Both the position numbers and the translations under genes were made by a program. Under the pieces are notes generated by a model, which was not told the origin of the DNA, ran no database searches, and was given only the letters and a program-made list of their open reading frames with translations. A stretch of 64,000 nt of DNA, from assembly GCA_009823505.1 (NCBI GenBank), contig VZQC01005691.1, forward strand, positions 1,358,149 to 1,422,148, given 5' to 3'. Numbering within the stretch: position 1 is the first letter of the stretch; every line of letters starts with the position of its first letter. The stretch is from Rhizomys pruinosus (taxonomy: Eukaryota; Chordata; Mammalia; Rodentia; Spalacidae). Below, in pieces: positions 42,551 through 55,442 of the stretch.

Positions 42551-43034
42551 AAAGTAGAATTAAAGCTACCTAAGGGTACAAAAGGGACCAATGGGAGTTG
42601 GGAAGAGCAAGAAAAGGAGCAAGAAAAGGAAGGGTGGGACTTGCAAGGGGAACCACCCAGCCCACTATATAGATATCTATAAAGGCTTAAGTAATTTTAA
42701 AACGTTTTAAGTTGCATTCCCAAATAGCAACTGATCTACATGATGAACTGGTGACAGGGCTCTCAGATGGCCCCTCAGTGGTCCCAGAAAGACATCCTGG
42801 AGCCACACTAGGCTGGGGCCCACTTTGAGGGGAGAACAGAGTAGGATCTACCTGGCATCTCAGAGATGATGGATGTGAAAGTCCCAGGCCAGAGGAAGTT
42901 TCATTTCCCCCTTTATTGCTGGGCAGGACTGTGTGGTAAGCTTCTTCCCATGGAATTCACTAAGCACCCCTCCCTGGCAGACCTCAGGGAATTTGGTCTG
43001 GTCTCTGACCTGGGAGGAGACAAGACAGAGCCTG

Positions 43035-43147
43035 GGCAGGTGCCTCTGCCACGCCTCCCAGGCAGGTGCCTCTGCCACGCCTCCCAGGCAGGTGCCTCTG
43101 CCACGCCTCCCAGGCAGGTGCCTCTGCCACGCCTCCCAGGCAGGCAG
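43035..43147. repeat. 26-bp minisatellite, 4.3 units
   Basis: Identical units (ggcaggtgcctctgccacgc plus ctccca) begin at 43035, 43061, 43087 and 43113. The unit length is not a multiple of three, so spurious reading frames arise. Confidence 0.97.
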
Positions 43148-43396
43148 CCAGTTCTCTGGCATGCTCAGGAACAGACCACTTCTGACTAATCAAAGCGGAA
43201 CTGTCTAACCTCAAGAGACCAGAAATCACTGCCGTGACAAAAAAAATGAGATGCCGGTGCCCATTTTTCTATTTCCCCTTGCCATGTGCTCCTGGGGCTC
43301 TAAGACTGTCTCTAGATAAGGACACTTTTCCCCTTCTCCAGATGAGCCAGCCTCATAGTTGGAGATGGAGCAACAAGAGGGAAAGAAAGACTAAAG

Positions 43397-43625
43397 GGTC
43401 TAGAGACATGGCTCGGTTGGTAAAGTGCTTTCCTATTGTACACAAAGCCCTGGGTTCGAGCCCCAGCACTGCATAAACCTGGCATGGCAGTACACACCTA
43501 TAGTCTTGGCACATGGGAGATGGAGGCAGGAAGATCAGAAGTTCAAAGTCAGCCCTGGCTACATAGCAAGTTTAAGGCTAGCCTGGGCTACATAAGACCT
43601 ACCCAAAGGTGGGGTAGAGAGTAAG
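43397..43625 (+). repeat. B4 SINE
   Basis: ID part with gggttcgagccccagcactg and B1-like part with caggaagatcagaagttcaa. Confidence 0.85.
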
Positions 43626-44680
43626 AGTAGAGAGAAGAGAGGATAATCAGAGAAAGAGAGAGACTCAAGTTGTTTGAAGTGTCAGCCCAGCAGTACTCAG
43701 AATCACCTCCAAGGAATGGTTGAGCAGGCATCAAAGATACTAGAAGGCACAGCAAGCAGAAAATGATGAGAAGTAAGAAGGGGGAGCGTAGTAGAGAGGA
43801 GGGGAGGAGGACCACTTCAGCTGCTCAAGCCTGTCTCCAGGCCCCATCAGGCACTTTACTGACAAGTAAGGCCATCTCCTAAGCCCCCTGAGTCAGCTCC
43901 TGTCTGTCACTTAGTGCCCACTCATCAACCAGGGTGACATTTAGAATTTGCTCCACCTAGAAGCTACGAGGTCAGATTTCCATCTGTTTCAAGCAAAGAA
44001 GCCTCTCCTGCAGTCTGAAGCAAGGCAGGTGGCTAGGCCAGAGAAAAAAGCAAAGTGAGGGAGAAGATAAAAGGGAACTGTCATCTCAAACGTCCAAGAC
44101 TGCGCCTGGCCCAGGGAACCAGAGAGGCACTAGTTGAATGGGAGCTTGCACCTTTCTGAGTATTTGATTACCATTTTAATGCATTAATATGATCAGAGAG
44201 GTTATAAGCCCTGTCTGAGATTCATCCAGGGAGAGGAACAAAAAGAGAGAAAGCAGGAGTGACAGGAAGTGGTGACGTTGTTTTCTAATCAGCCCAGTTC
44301 TCTCTCAGTAGCTGGGTGCAGACTACTGACTGTTAGGAGTCTCAGAGCTCTAGGGGCCACAGGCCCTTCTTCACCCCACAGCTTTGTGCTCAGATCACAC
44401 AAAACAAGCTCTCAATTATTACTGTGAAAGAGGAGACAGCAGGAAGGGAAACTGCTGCAACCTCAGCAGGCACGGGAAAGATGTCACGGAACACCCAAAG
44501 AGAATCCCAGTGAGGAAAGTGGCCCCTTGACCACATTGGTCAGGAGTTAGCATGAGCTTTCCACTGAAGAGGAACTGAGGCTGGTGACAGCATGAGCTGA
44601 GTGAGGTTTCCCTCATCCGTTCATACAACCCTTCACACTGCTGTGGGTCAGGGTCCCCTCCCTAGGGGATAAAGGATTGA
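43626..44680. other. Intergenic, nothing recognised
   Basis: Unique-looking sequence about 6-7 kb upstream of Cd207. No coding motifs on either strand. Confidence 0.4.
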
Positions 44681-44689
44681 GAGCTGGCA

Positions 44690-45255
44690 GCCCATGTATA
44701 GTAACACTGTGTATGTGGAATAAGAAGTAATTGACCACCGGGCGTGGTGGCGCATGCCTTTAATCCTAGCACTCAGGAGGCAGAGGCAGGTGGATCTTTG
44801 TGAGTTCAAGACCAGCCTGATCTACAGAGTGAGTTCCAGGACAGCTGCGGCTACAGGGAAACCCTGTCTCGAAAAGACCAAAAAAAAAAAAAAGAAGAAG
44901 AAGTAATTGACCTATGTGATAACACTGTGCAAATGGAATGAGAGCTGGTGGTCATGTGTAATAGCACTGTATATGGAATGAGAGGTCATGGTCATGTGTA
45001 ATAGCACTGTGTATATGGAATGAGAGGCCATGGTCATGTGTAATAGCACTGTATATGGAATGAAAGGTCATGGTCATCTGTGATAACACTGTGTATATGG
45101 AATGAGAAGTCATGGTCATGTGTAATAGCACTGTGTATATGGAATGGGAGGTCATGGTCATGTGTAATATCACTATGTATATGGAATGAGAGCTAGTAGT
45201 CATGTATAATAACAGTGTATATATAGAATGAGAGCTGATGGTCATGTATAATAAG
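44690..45255. repeat. About 43-bp minisatellite interrupted by a B1
   Basis: Seven or more units of the type tcatggtcatgtgtaatagc, actgtgtatatggaatgaga. The first unit (44690-44735) is separated from the rest by a B1 insertion. Confidence 0.92.
44737..44897 (+). repeat. B1 SINE inside the minisatellite
   Basis: Exact 15-bp target duplication aagaagtaattgacc at 44722-44736 and 44898-44912. Confidence 0.96.
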
Positions 45256-45263
45256 AGTCTATA

Positions 45264-45508
45264 GGGGCTGGAGAGATAGCCTAGCGGTTAAGAGCACCGA
45301 CTGCTCTTGCAGAGGACCCAGGTTCGATCCCCAGCACCCACATGGCAGCTGAGAACCGTCTGTAACTCCAATTCCAGGGAGAACTCCAGTTCCAGGGGAA
45401 TCCGAGACCCTCTTCTGACCTCCGCGGCATTGCACGACACGGGTGCACAAACCGACATGCAGACAGTACATTCATACACATATAAAAATAAATAAAATTA
45501 AAAAAAAA
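45264..45508 (+). repeat. B2 SINE at the end of the minisatellite
   Basis: Full copy with the internal duplication; the flanks share ataag-gtctata. Confidence 0.9.
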
Positions 45509-46379
45509 TAAGTCTATACATGGAATGACAGCTGGCGTATATGACATGCTTTGCCATGCTTAACATGCAAATTGGTCAACATTCACATGTTCCTGTATCA
45601 CACAGATGCAGCTTGCTACTTGGACTTATGGTCCCAGTGCATGAGTAGGTAAAAGTGTACAGGTCTATGTGCCGCTCATTAACCTGAGCCAAAACCTAGA
45701 AAAAGAATAGGACCTTCAAGACCATGAAATTGCACAGTAACATATCTGCAGTGCTTGGTCTTCGCCACTTGATGTAATTTAGGCTCAGTGAGGTGGTTCC
45801 GCTGGTAAAAGTGCTTTCCATTGGAAGTCTGACTAAGTTCAGTCCCCAGTACCCACGAAAATAAAAAGCTTTAACACATGTGACAATATTGTGGGGCTGC
45901 TGACCTCGCAGTTGGACAGGCTGAAGAGGGCATGTGCACTGAGCTGATGGTACTATGACCAAAAATGCAGCTGCAGAGCTGCTGGTTCCCATGACCAATG
46001 AGCTGTGGGGTTGACGGCCCCACAACCAAGCACAAGCACAGCAACAGCGCCAGGATTATGTGGTGCAAATCCATGAAATCCGTTTATTTCCACACAGTCA
46101 GTAGCTTAAATAGGTCTAGGGCAGTGCAGCCTCTACATTGCAAGACCTCACCTCCCAGTGGCCAATCTTAGACCTCCACTCCATCACACATTATCCCAGA
46201 TCTTGGGAATATTCAGAAAAGCTTGTGCTGACAAGCAAGCTGACTCATGACTTCTGAGAGCATGCCAGCACAAAACAGGGCGTGCCTGCATCTTTTGCTC
46301 CGCCTACTGTGCTAAGCAGATTGGAAGCCTGCATACACTCAAAATATGAATGAGTCCAGGACTGCTGTCCCACATGACA
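45509..46379. other. Intergenic, one ID-like fragment
   Basis: 45785-45870 resembles an ID element head. The rest, including 45880-46090, is unassigned. Confidence 0.4.
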
Positions 46380-46565
46380 CAATGCATGAAATCTGGTGGG
46401 GGAAGGATATGGGGGGATAAAAGATGGGGGGATCTAAATATGATTAAGATTACTGCATGAAATCCGGTGGGGGAGGGCTGAGGGGGTAAACATGGGGGGG
46501 TCTAATTATGATTAAGATTACTGCATGAAATGCACAAAACTTCAATAAAGAATATACATTTTTTA
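46380..46565 (+). repeat. L1-type 3' end with local duplication
   Basis: gcatgaaatc-ggtggggga and aattatgattaagattactg blocks occur twice, ending in caataaag. Similar 3' ends lie at 28085 and 61115. Confidence 0.55.
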
Positions 46566-46804
46566 AATTTTTTATTATTTATTTTTGTATGTGTATGAAT
46601 GTACTGTCTGCATGCAGGTCTGTGCACCCGTGTCGTGCAATGCCGCGGAGGTCAGAAGAGGGTCTCGGATTCCCCTAGAACTGGAGTTCTCCTGGAATTG
46701 GAGTTACAGACGGTTCTCAGCCACCATGTGGGTGCTGGGGATCGAACCCGGGTCCTCTGTAAGAGTGGTCGGCGCTCTTAACCGCTAGGCCATCCCTCCA
46801 GCCC
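46566..46804 (-). repeat. B2 SINE, antisense
   Basis: Target duplication aagaatatacatttttt on both flanks. Confidence 0.92.
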
Positions 46805-47123
46805 CAAGAATATACATTTTTTTAATCCAAGCATGCTGGAGCACAATTGTAATCCCAGCCTTCCTAGTGAGATCAGAGGTACAAACAGGAGAATTTCCTG
46901 GAAGCTCTTTAGCCAGCCTAGAGAACAGAGCAGGGCAGAAACAACAGGAGAGACCCTGCCTCAAGGAGGTGGGAGGAGAGATCCAACCCCAGAAGTTGTA
47001 TTCTGACTTCCTCATATACACTATGTCACACATGCCTGAATTCACAGACACGTCACACACATATGCATAAACACACAATAATAATAGTAGTCATGTAATA
47101 AATTTAAAATATTTAAATCTTTA

Positions 47124-47345
47124 GGAGCTGGAGAGATGTCTCAGCAGTTAAGTACACTAGCTGTTCTTGCAGACGACCCAGATTCAATTCCCAGCACCCA
47201 CATGGCAGCTAACAACCATCCGTAACTCCAGTTCCAGGGGATCTGACACCTTCTTCTGACCTCCATGGCACACAGGCACACTTACACATGTGCCGGCAGT
47301 ATACTCATACACATAAAATAAAAAATAATAAAATAATTTGTTTAA
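47124..47345 (+). repeat. B2 SINE
   Basis: Older type without the internal duplication. Confidence 0.88.
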
Positions 47346-47639
47346 ATTAAAACCTTTAAAAAGAGTGACCTCGGACTCGGAGACACCTTTGAGCGTCCGT
47401 GAGCACATTAACCTCTAGAGGAGGTTAACTGAGAGGTAAGACCTGCCCTCAAAGAGGGTATCACCTTCCAACGGGCAGCCCAGATATAAAGACGTATGAG
47501 AAAAAGCATGTCCCTGCCTGCCCACCTGCCTTGAGCAAGTGAGTCTATTGCTGCTGGGATATCAGACTCCTGCTGCACCATCCTCAGTCTCTGTCAGACT
47601 CCTGCCGCCTTGCTTCCTCAGACATAAGCATCTTGTTCT

Positions 47640-47985
47640 TTCTTTAGACAGGGCCTCAATATGTAGCCATATTGGCCTGAATTTGAGATGTAGACCAGGC
47701 TGGCCTCCAACTCACAGCGATATGCCTGCCTCTGGCTCCCTACTGCTGGGATAAAGATATACACCAGCAGAGTTAAGGATCTTGAACCAGAAAGAGGGAA
47801 GAGAAGTGAGTGAGCTACTGTAAGAGATCTGTCTCAAAAAATAAGGTGGAGAATGATTGAAGAGGAAATCTAACATCAACCTCTGGCCTCCACACATACA
47901 CATATGCACGCGTACCCATAGCACACACAAACATGTACATACACACACACACACACACATACACATGCATGCACAAAAAAAAAGA
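47640..47985. repeat. Antisense B1 fragment, B3 tail and (CA)n
   Basis: 47645-47760 is a B1 fragment, and 47795-47930 matches the 3' part of B3, followed by (CA)n at 47938-47960. Confidence 0.7.
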
Positions 47986-47989
47986 GCAC

Positions 47990-49050
47990 CCTTCGTCACT
48001 TGTTAAGTATCATCCATGATTTCCCAAATAACTCCAAACAGTCTCATGCACATGGGAATCCCTGGACTCACCACCTAGAAACAACCTTGTAGAGCAGAGG
48101 GCCAGTCTATAAGAGATAGGTCCAACCAGGGGACAATGGCTTGAAGTTTGGGGAAGGTATTCTAAGGCATAGCAGAAGTGGTGAAACAGGCCTGTCACCT
48201 CCTGTGATCCTCAGAATGCTGAGGAACATAAACAGGGGATGCATCTCACACTGACGTACAATAACCCATCCCCAAGGGATTCACTTCCTGTTTCCAAAAC
48301 TCTAGATCTTCTGACTTAAGATAGTCAAAGGAGAACACTCTCCACCAGGAAACATACCAATGAGGAGCTGAGACTGCCCTTCCTCTGGCCATTTCAACCA
48401 TCTTGTGCCACTAGGGGAGTGGCTCAGGTGGTGGAATTTTTTTGGTGGTCACAGTTTGCCAATGTCTCCAGGTGGGTAACCTCAAAGCAGATAGTGGCAT
48501 GGCTCGTGAGCATGTGAAATGTTTATGAAAGATCCACATTTGTGTGAGGGAGTGGGAGAAAGTAACCTGAAAAAAGAGAGAGACTGTACTGTTAAGGTGT
48601 CATGCAGACCCAACAAGCTGCAGGTGACTCCATGGGACACTTGGAAAAATCACTGGCCACCTTCACCAGAGTTGGCCCTTGTTGGGCCAAATGGCCAGAC
48701 TGGTTTGCCCTGACTCTGGGATTCACTGGATATATAAAGGTAAGTGTGTGTCCTTGGGTGAGGGGACTTTGCAAGTAGGGTTCCCTGAAGAATCAGACAG
48801 TCAGAGGTCATATGCAAACAGCACTACCAACAGCTATTATCACAGTTTCTCCCTAAAGAAGGATCTAGAAAGCACATCTCTATGTCCACCACATGGGATA
48901 ACTGGATAATGGAAACTGACATTAAACAAAGGTTTCATTGGCACTGGATGGGGTATAGCAGCTGTCTTCTAAGACACAGCAATCATTGCCTCCTAGAATT
49001 CATGCCCTTAGAGTGTAGACGCATGATCCTTTTCCACCAGTAAAAACTTC
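47990..49050. other. Intergenic, nothing identified
   Basis: Unique-looking sequence left of the inversion breakpoint. A short open stretch (48519-48713) has no motif I can place. Confidence 0.4.
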
Positions 49051-49054
49051 AGAT

Positions 49055-49096
49055 AAGTCGGGGTGGTGGTACAGACATATCCCAGGGCTTGGAAGG
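49055..49096 (+). repeat. SINE left part, cut at the inversion breakpoint
   Basis: ggtggtggtacagacatatc, cccagggcttggaagg is the start of a B1/B4-type SINE that stops where Ppp1cc codons begin. Its missing right part is on the other strand at 54420-54522. Confidence 0.75.
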
Positions 49097-50830
49097 TATA
49101 AGCATGATTTGGATCTTATATGTAGAGCCCATCAGGTGGTTGAAGATGGATACGAATTTTTTGCAAAGAGGCAGTTGGTCACTCTGTATTCTGCACCCAA
49201 TTACTGTGGCGAGTTTGACAGTGCAGGCGCGAGTTTGAGCGTGGACGAAACCCTCGTGTGCTACTTCCAGATCTTAAAGCCTGCAGAGAAAAAGAAGCCA
49301 AACGCTAGAAGATCCGGTACATCTCCAAGGGCTATGATCACAACGCAAGCAAAGAAAATGGATGTCATTTGATACTGCCTAGTTGGGACTTGTAACATAG
49401 AGTATATAACCTCCATTTTTAAACTGTAATGTGTACTGGTTAGCTTGCTCAGATAGACCCGTGTCTGTGGGGGCCCTCCTTCCAGTTTTGATTTACTGAA
49501 TGGCATTTGCTGGTTATAGCAGCAAGTGGATGTTGCTTCATTCCCAAGATAGTTTTTGTTTTTTAATTCCCTGTTCCTTTTGCAAACAACTTCAATGATG
49601 GTATTAAGCTGTTCACCCCAGGACAGTTTAACCTGTCTGAGAGGAAAGTGTACAATTGTTCTTTTTTTAATTTAGTATGAAATTCAAATAATATAAATGC
49701 TAGTTTTCTTTAGGACATAAAGAGAGCCCTAGGGTGCTCTGATCTGTACATGTTATTGTCATAAATGCATACTATTGATACAAACCATTGTGAACAATTT
49801 TTTAATTTTCTTTTTTTTTTTTTTTTTTGGTCTTTTTGAGACAGGGTCTCCCTGTAGCCCCAGCTGTCCTGGAACTCACTCTGCAGACCAGGCTGGCCTT
49901 GAACTCATAAAGATCCACCTGCCTCTGCCTCCCAAGTGCTAGGATTAAAGGCGTGTGCCACCATGCCCGGCTCCAGTTTTAATGTCAAAGGGATTGCTTT
50001 CTTTCTCCTCATTGTACTGTGTACAAACTAATTTTCATAGCTCTCAGCAGCAGGAGTAACTCCCTGGCAGCATCACTGCTAAGATGTGTATTTAATTAAA
50101 GCACACTCCCTACCTACCGTACACTTAAAATGATTAAAGCCATTCTTTTAAAAAATTTGTGAATCCTTCCTAAAGCCAAAGTTTCTGTTGGACTGTGTAT
50201 TGACACACCCTTCAATACAAGGTAGCTGGGCTGTGTCCACAGGCTACCACCTCCTTGGGGACTCAGAAGCAGGTTTTTATTTTAAATAGCAGTAATATAG
50301 TAGTGCTGGTTAAGCTATTTATGATGAAAATTAATGACATTCTGTACAATTTCCATATAGTCTATTCATTAAGTAATCTTTTTACAGTTGGATCAGGCCT
50401 GAACCTGGCCATTCAGAAAGCTTCAAATTATAGAAACAATACTGTTCTATACGAGTGACCGATTATGCTTTCTTTGGCCTACATTCTTTATTCTACGGTG
50501 AAGTTGAGGCTTATAAATCAAAACAAAGGAACTAACTTGCTGTCCACCAGTTTATACAGAACTCACAGTATCTATGATCTGTTAAAAAGAAATGTTTCAA
50601 CAGATGACCGTAAACAATGCCATGTGGTGAGAATGAATTCAGACTTATTAAATGACGAGCTTGTTAAAAAAAAAAGTTGGATTATAAGAAGAAAACCAAA
50701 AATATATTGACTGACAGATAAAAATAGAATGAGACTGACATCTGTGCCCCTGGACATAATGACTTTTTACTGAGTTATTTTATAACTTTATAAAAGTTCT
50801 ACTTAAAAATCTCAGTATGTATTTCTATGT
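49097..50830 (+). pseudogene. Ppp1cc: Ppp1cc processed copy, 3' half
   Basis: The sequence begins abruptly at the His-Lys-His-Asp codons of a PP1 catalytic subunit and continues [29 protein letters not shown] and [14 protein letters not shown]. The KKKPNA and MIT-QAKK tail identifies the gamma isoform. The stop is lost, several conserved residues differ (for example [14 protein letters not shown]), and more than 1 kb of 3' UTR follows, interrupted by a minus-strand B1 at 49811-49975. The missing 5' half is on the opposite strand at 54523-55385. No introns are present. Confidence 0.88.
49811..49975 (-). repeat. B1 SINE in the Ppp1cc 3' UTR copy
   Basis: Full antisense B1 with a long T-run, from the target side at 49810 to tgccaccatgcccggc. 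Confidence 0.93.
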
Positions 50831-50835
50831 GATAG

Positions 50836-51192
50836 TGTTCATTGTCAACTGGGCAGACTCCAGAGCCATCTGGGAGATGGGCCTCTGGAATGTCTGCAGG
50901 GATTGATTGTCTTAATTGGTATGGGAAGACCTGCCTTAATTGTGGGCAAGGCTATTCCTTGGGCTTGGATTCCTGGACTGTCTAAAAGGGAGAAAGAGAG
51001 CTGAGCAGTAGTAAGCACGCATTCATCAGTTTGCAGAAGCATTGTGACCAGCTCCCTCAAGCTCCTGTCTCGGGTGTCTTTCCTGCTGTGATGGACTGTG
51101 CCCAGGAACTGTGGGATAAGTGGACCTTTTCTCTTAAGTTGCTTTTGTCAGAGTATTTAATCACAGCAATAGGAAAAGAAACCGAGACACAT
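50836..51192 (+). repeat. Mid-repetitive rodent repeat, copy 4
   Basis: tgttcattgtcaactgggca to cacagcaataggaaaagaaa, directly after the Ppp1cc 3' UTR. Confidence 0.75.
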
Positions 51193-51229
51193 TAAAAGGT
51201 AATTATATATTTTATTATTGTTATTATTA

Positions 51230-51880
51230 CTATTTTGAGACAAGGTCTCACTATATCCCTTACTGGCCTTGTGGTGATTTTTTTTTTGCCTCTGCTTCCT
51301 GAGTGCTGGCATTACAGGTGTGGACTACCATGCTTTGGTCTTGAAAGATAAAATTTTTTTGAGATAGAGTTTCCTGGTAGCCCCAGCTGGCCTGCAACTT
51401 GCTGTGTGGATCAGGCTGGCCTTGAACTCACAGAGATCTGCCTGCCTCTGCCTCTGCTTCCCAAATGCTGGGATTAAAGGTGTGTGCCACCACCTCTGGC
51501 AACCATTAGTTTGATAAATATTTTTTTTTATTTGTATTTTGTGCGTATGAGCGTATTGCCTACATGTATATAAGTACACCCGTGTTGCACAATGCCAATG
51601 GAGGTCATAAGAGGGCATGGGATCCCCTGAAACTGGAGTTACAGATAACTGTTAACTGCCACGTGGGTGCAAACCACCCCTTTGACTGGGCTGGCTGGCT
51701 AGCCCCAGTGATGACAGGCATGTCTCCATCTCCCTAGCACCAGAATTACAAGTATGCGCCAACACAATGAGATCAAACTTGCATTTAATCCCAGCCCTTG
51801 GGAGGCAGAGGCAGGCAGATCTCTGTGAGACTGAGGCCAGCCTGGTCTACATAGTGACTTCCAGGTGTGGGATGGACTAG
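51230..51880. repeat. SINE cluster: B1, B1, B2 antisense, B1 sense
   Basis: 51230-51340 and 51345-51505 are antisense B1, 51510-51690 is an antisense B2, and 51770-51880 is a sense B1. Confidence 0.8.
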
Positions 51881-51910
51881 GGAGATCTGTCAAGGAAAAA
51901 AATCCCCCTT

Positions 51911-52163
51911 GGGCTGGAGAGATAGCCTAGCGGTTAAGAGCGCCGACCACACTTACAGAGGACCCGGGTTCGATCCCCAGCACCCAAATGGCAGCCGAGA
52001 ACCGTCTGAAACTCCAATTCCAGGAGAACTCCAGTTCCAGGGGAGTCCGACACCCTCTTCTGACCTCCACGGCATTGCACGACACGGGTGCACAAACTTG
52101 CATGCAGACAGTACATTCATACACATACAGAAATAAATAAAATTTTTAAAAAATTAAAAAAAA
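51911..52163 (+). repeat. B2 SINE
   Basis: Full copy with the internal duplication; aaaatcccc lies on both sides. Confidence 0.92.
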
Positions 52164-52239
52164 ATCCCCAAATAATCTTAGGTCCTCACACTTGTGCAGC
52201 AAATGTCTTACCAACTGAGCCATCTCCCCGGCCCCTGTT

Positions 52240-52960
52240 TATATATTTTTACTTCACCTTTCTTTTTTCTTCCTCTCATTTATCACTGTTTCTAACTGTC
52301 CAGATGGAATCATAACAGGGAGAGTAAGCTGTTTAATGACTGTGCCCTTACATCCAGATGCAGTAACTAGAAATATCAGGGGTTTCTTGTTCTTGAAAAG
52401 AGTACATTGCAGCCGGATGGGGTACAGCTGTCTTATGCCCATGACAGCAGTTTTGGAGCATCCATGAACAAAAAGGCACACATTGGTGTTGTTCGACTAC
52501 CCAGAATGTCTCAGCACAAGACAGAGGGAGTCAGACAATTCTTTATCCCATCTGCCCTGCAGCTGGATTTCAGATGTGGTACTCAGGTTCAGGCTATCAG
52601 ACAACTGTCCTCCCACCAGGACATCAATTCTCAACCTCCTCACACCAATGCAGGGAACACTGGTCAGGAATGACACTCTTTTCAGAAAGGGACCCTAGAT
52701 TAAGTAAGTTCATGAAATATTCCACATTATATGTCTTCATAGAGATTTGGTCATTGTAAGCACCTTAAAGGCAGAGAGGGCCCATGTTGAAGGAATGTGA
52801 CATTTTATACTTGGAGTTTCATGATCATTTTTCCTTTTACACTCACTTGACAGATGACACTTCTCATTCTGAAAAATAATGGCCTGAATTCAAGAACAGA
52901 AGGTTCAGAGGGAGCTTGTGCTTCCTGCCTACCTTTCAGATCCAGTTCGTTCTCTGAGAT
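52240..52960. other. Unassigned segment within the inverted block
   Basis: No gene recognised. Short open stretches in several frames lack known motifs. Confidence 0.4.
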
Positions 52961-52967
52961 CTTGCAA

Positions 52968-53625
52968 ATTTTTTTTTGGTCTTTTTGAGACAGGGTCCCC
53001 CTGTAGCTCTGGTTGTCCTGGAACTCACTCTGTAGACCAGGCTGGCCTTAAACTCACACTGCCTCTGCCTCCCAAGTGCTAGGATTAAAGGCATGCGCCA
53101 CCATGCCCGGCGATCTTGCAATTTTTTTTTGCCTCCGTGGGCACTGCATGCATGTGATGCACATACAGACTAGCAGGCACACACATACACATGCAAATTA
53201 AAAGATAAATAAATTGGGGGCTGGAGAGATGGTCCAGCTGTTAAGAGCACTGGCTGCTCTTGCAGGGAACCTGGATTTGATTTCCAGCATGCATGTGGCA
53301 GCTAATAATTGTCTGTAACTCCAGTTCCAAGGGGATCCAACACCCACTTCTGGCTTCCACAGGCAGTGGAAGTGTACTTACATACTTGCAAGCAATACAC
53401 TCATACACATAACATAATTAAGAAAATATTTTAAAAGATAAGTGTATATCTTTAAGACCATTTTTTTTTTTTTGGTCTTTTCAAGACAGGGTCTCCCTAT
53501 AGTTCCAGCTGTCCTGGAACTCACTCTGTAGTTCAAGGATGGGCTTGAACTCACAAAGATCCGCCTGCCTCTGCCTCCCAAGTGCTAGGATTAAAGGCGA
53601 GCACCACCACGCCTGGCTTTTTTTT
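52968..53625. repeat. SINE cluster: antisense B1, sense B2, antisense B1
   Basis: 52968-53113 antisense B1; 53218-53440 sense B2 of older type; 53462-53625 antisense B1. Confidence 0.88.
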
Positions 53626-53634
53626 TTTTTTTGG

Positions 53635-53890
53635 CATTGGCTTATTTTCTGCTCCGATCTAGAGGCATGTGGTTTCCCTCTGTAACCATTCTTTCTGCTT
53701 CCTTTTTTGCTTCATCCAGCAGATTAGCTGTCTTGGTTTTTTATTTGGAAGGCTGAACCAACTCTTCATTTCTGAGCACTCCTTCTAGAGTTTCACGAAG
53801 ATTTTAGACTTTCCAGGCTGAACTAGAAACAAAGTATGCAGTGCCTGGCTTCTGGGCATTACCTTCTTCCTTGTCCTGTGCCAGTCATCT
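53635..53890 (-). pseudogene. Unidentified retrocopy tail with poly(A)
   Basis: On the minus strand a coding-like stretch reads NLRETLEGVLRNEELVQPSK, stop, then TANLLDEAKKEAERMVTEGN and ends in DRSRK with TAA, closely followed by an A-run at 53621-53634 that abuts a B1. This resembles the 3' end of a processed transcript with one stop inside. I do not recognise the parent gene. Chance is not excluded. Confidence 0.3.
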
Positions 53891-53950
53891 ACTGCTGCTA
53901 ACAAAATTTTCCCTCAAAAAACTCCCAAAATTATAGTAAAACTGGTGGTT

Positions 53951-54185
53951 GGGGGGGGGGCTGGAGAGATGGATCAGTGGTTAAGAGCACTGGCAGAAGA
54001 CCCAGGTTTCGAAATATTCCCAGCACCCACTTGAAAGCTAAGGACCATCTGTAGCTCCAGTTTCAGGGGGATCTGCTGCCCTCTTCTGGCCTCTATGGGC
54101 ATTGGATGTACGTGGTGCACTTATAGTCACGCCAGCAAAACAATCTTACACAAAAAATAAAATAAATAAAAAAATTAGAAAAGAA
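53951..54185 (+). repeat. B2 SINE, older type
   Basis: gggctggagagatggatcag head and cagcacccacttgaaagcta middle. Confidence 0.85.
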
Positions 54186-54235
54186 AAATTGTTGGTTGAG
54201 GCTGTGGTCCCACTTGAAGTCTTTTTGTTTGTTTG

Positions 54236-54241
54236 AGAAGT

Positions 54242-54284
<43 letters not shown>

Positions 54285-54295
54285 TGTATTTATAT
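54236..54295. repeat. (TTTA)n microsatellite
   Basis: About 14 nearly perfect units. Confidence 0.97.
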
Positions 54296-54419
54296 GTCAG
54301 AGGACAACTTGAGGGAGTTGGTGCTCTCCTTTTATCCTATAGGTCCTGAGATTAAACTCAGGTTATCAGGTTTGGTGACAAGTACCTTTCCCCAATAAAC
54401 CATCTTGCCAGCCTAGTTG

Positions 54420-55385
<966 letters not shown>

Positions 55386-55442
55386 GAAGAACAAAATGCA
55401 TAATCCAACTTTTTTAAGAGAAGAAGATAAAAGTATCATTAT

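Noticed and set aside
48440..48970. Endogenous retrovirus envelope remnant
   Set aside because: A short open stretch looked vaguely envelope-like, but I found no LTRs, no primer-binding site and no definite motif.
51927..52124. A 60-68 residue reading frame (with WNWSFRRFSAAMWVLGIEP) that recurs more than ten times
   Set aside because: It is the antisense strand of the B2 SINE. Repetition reflects SINE copy number, not a gene family.
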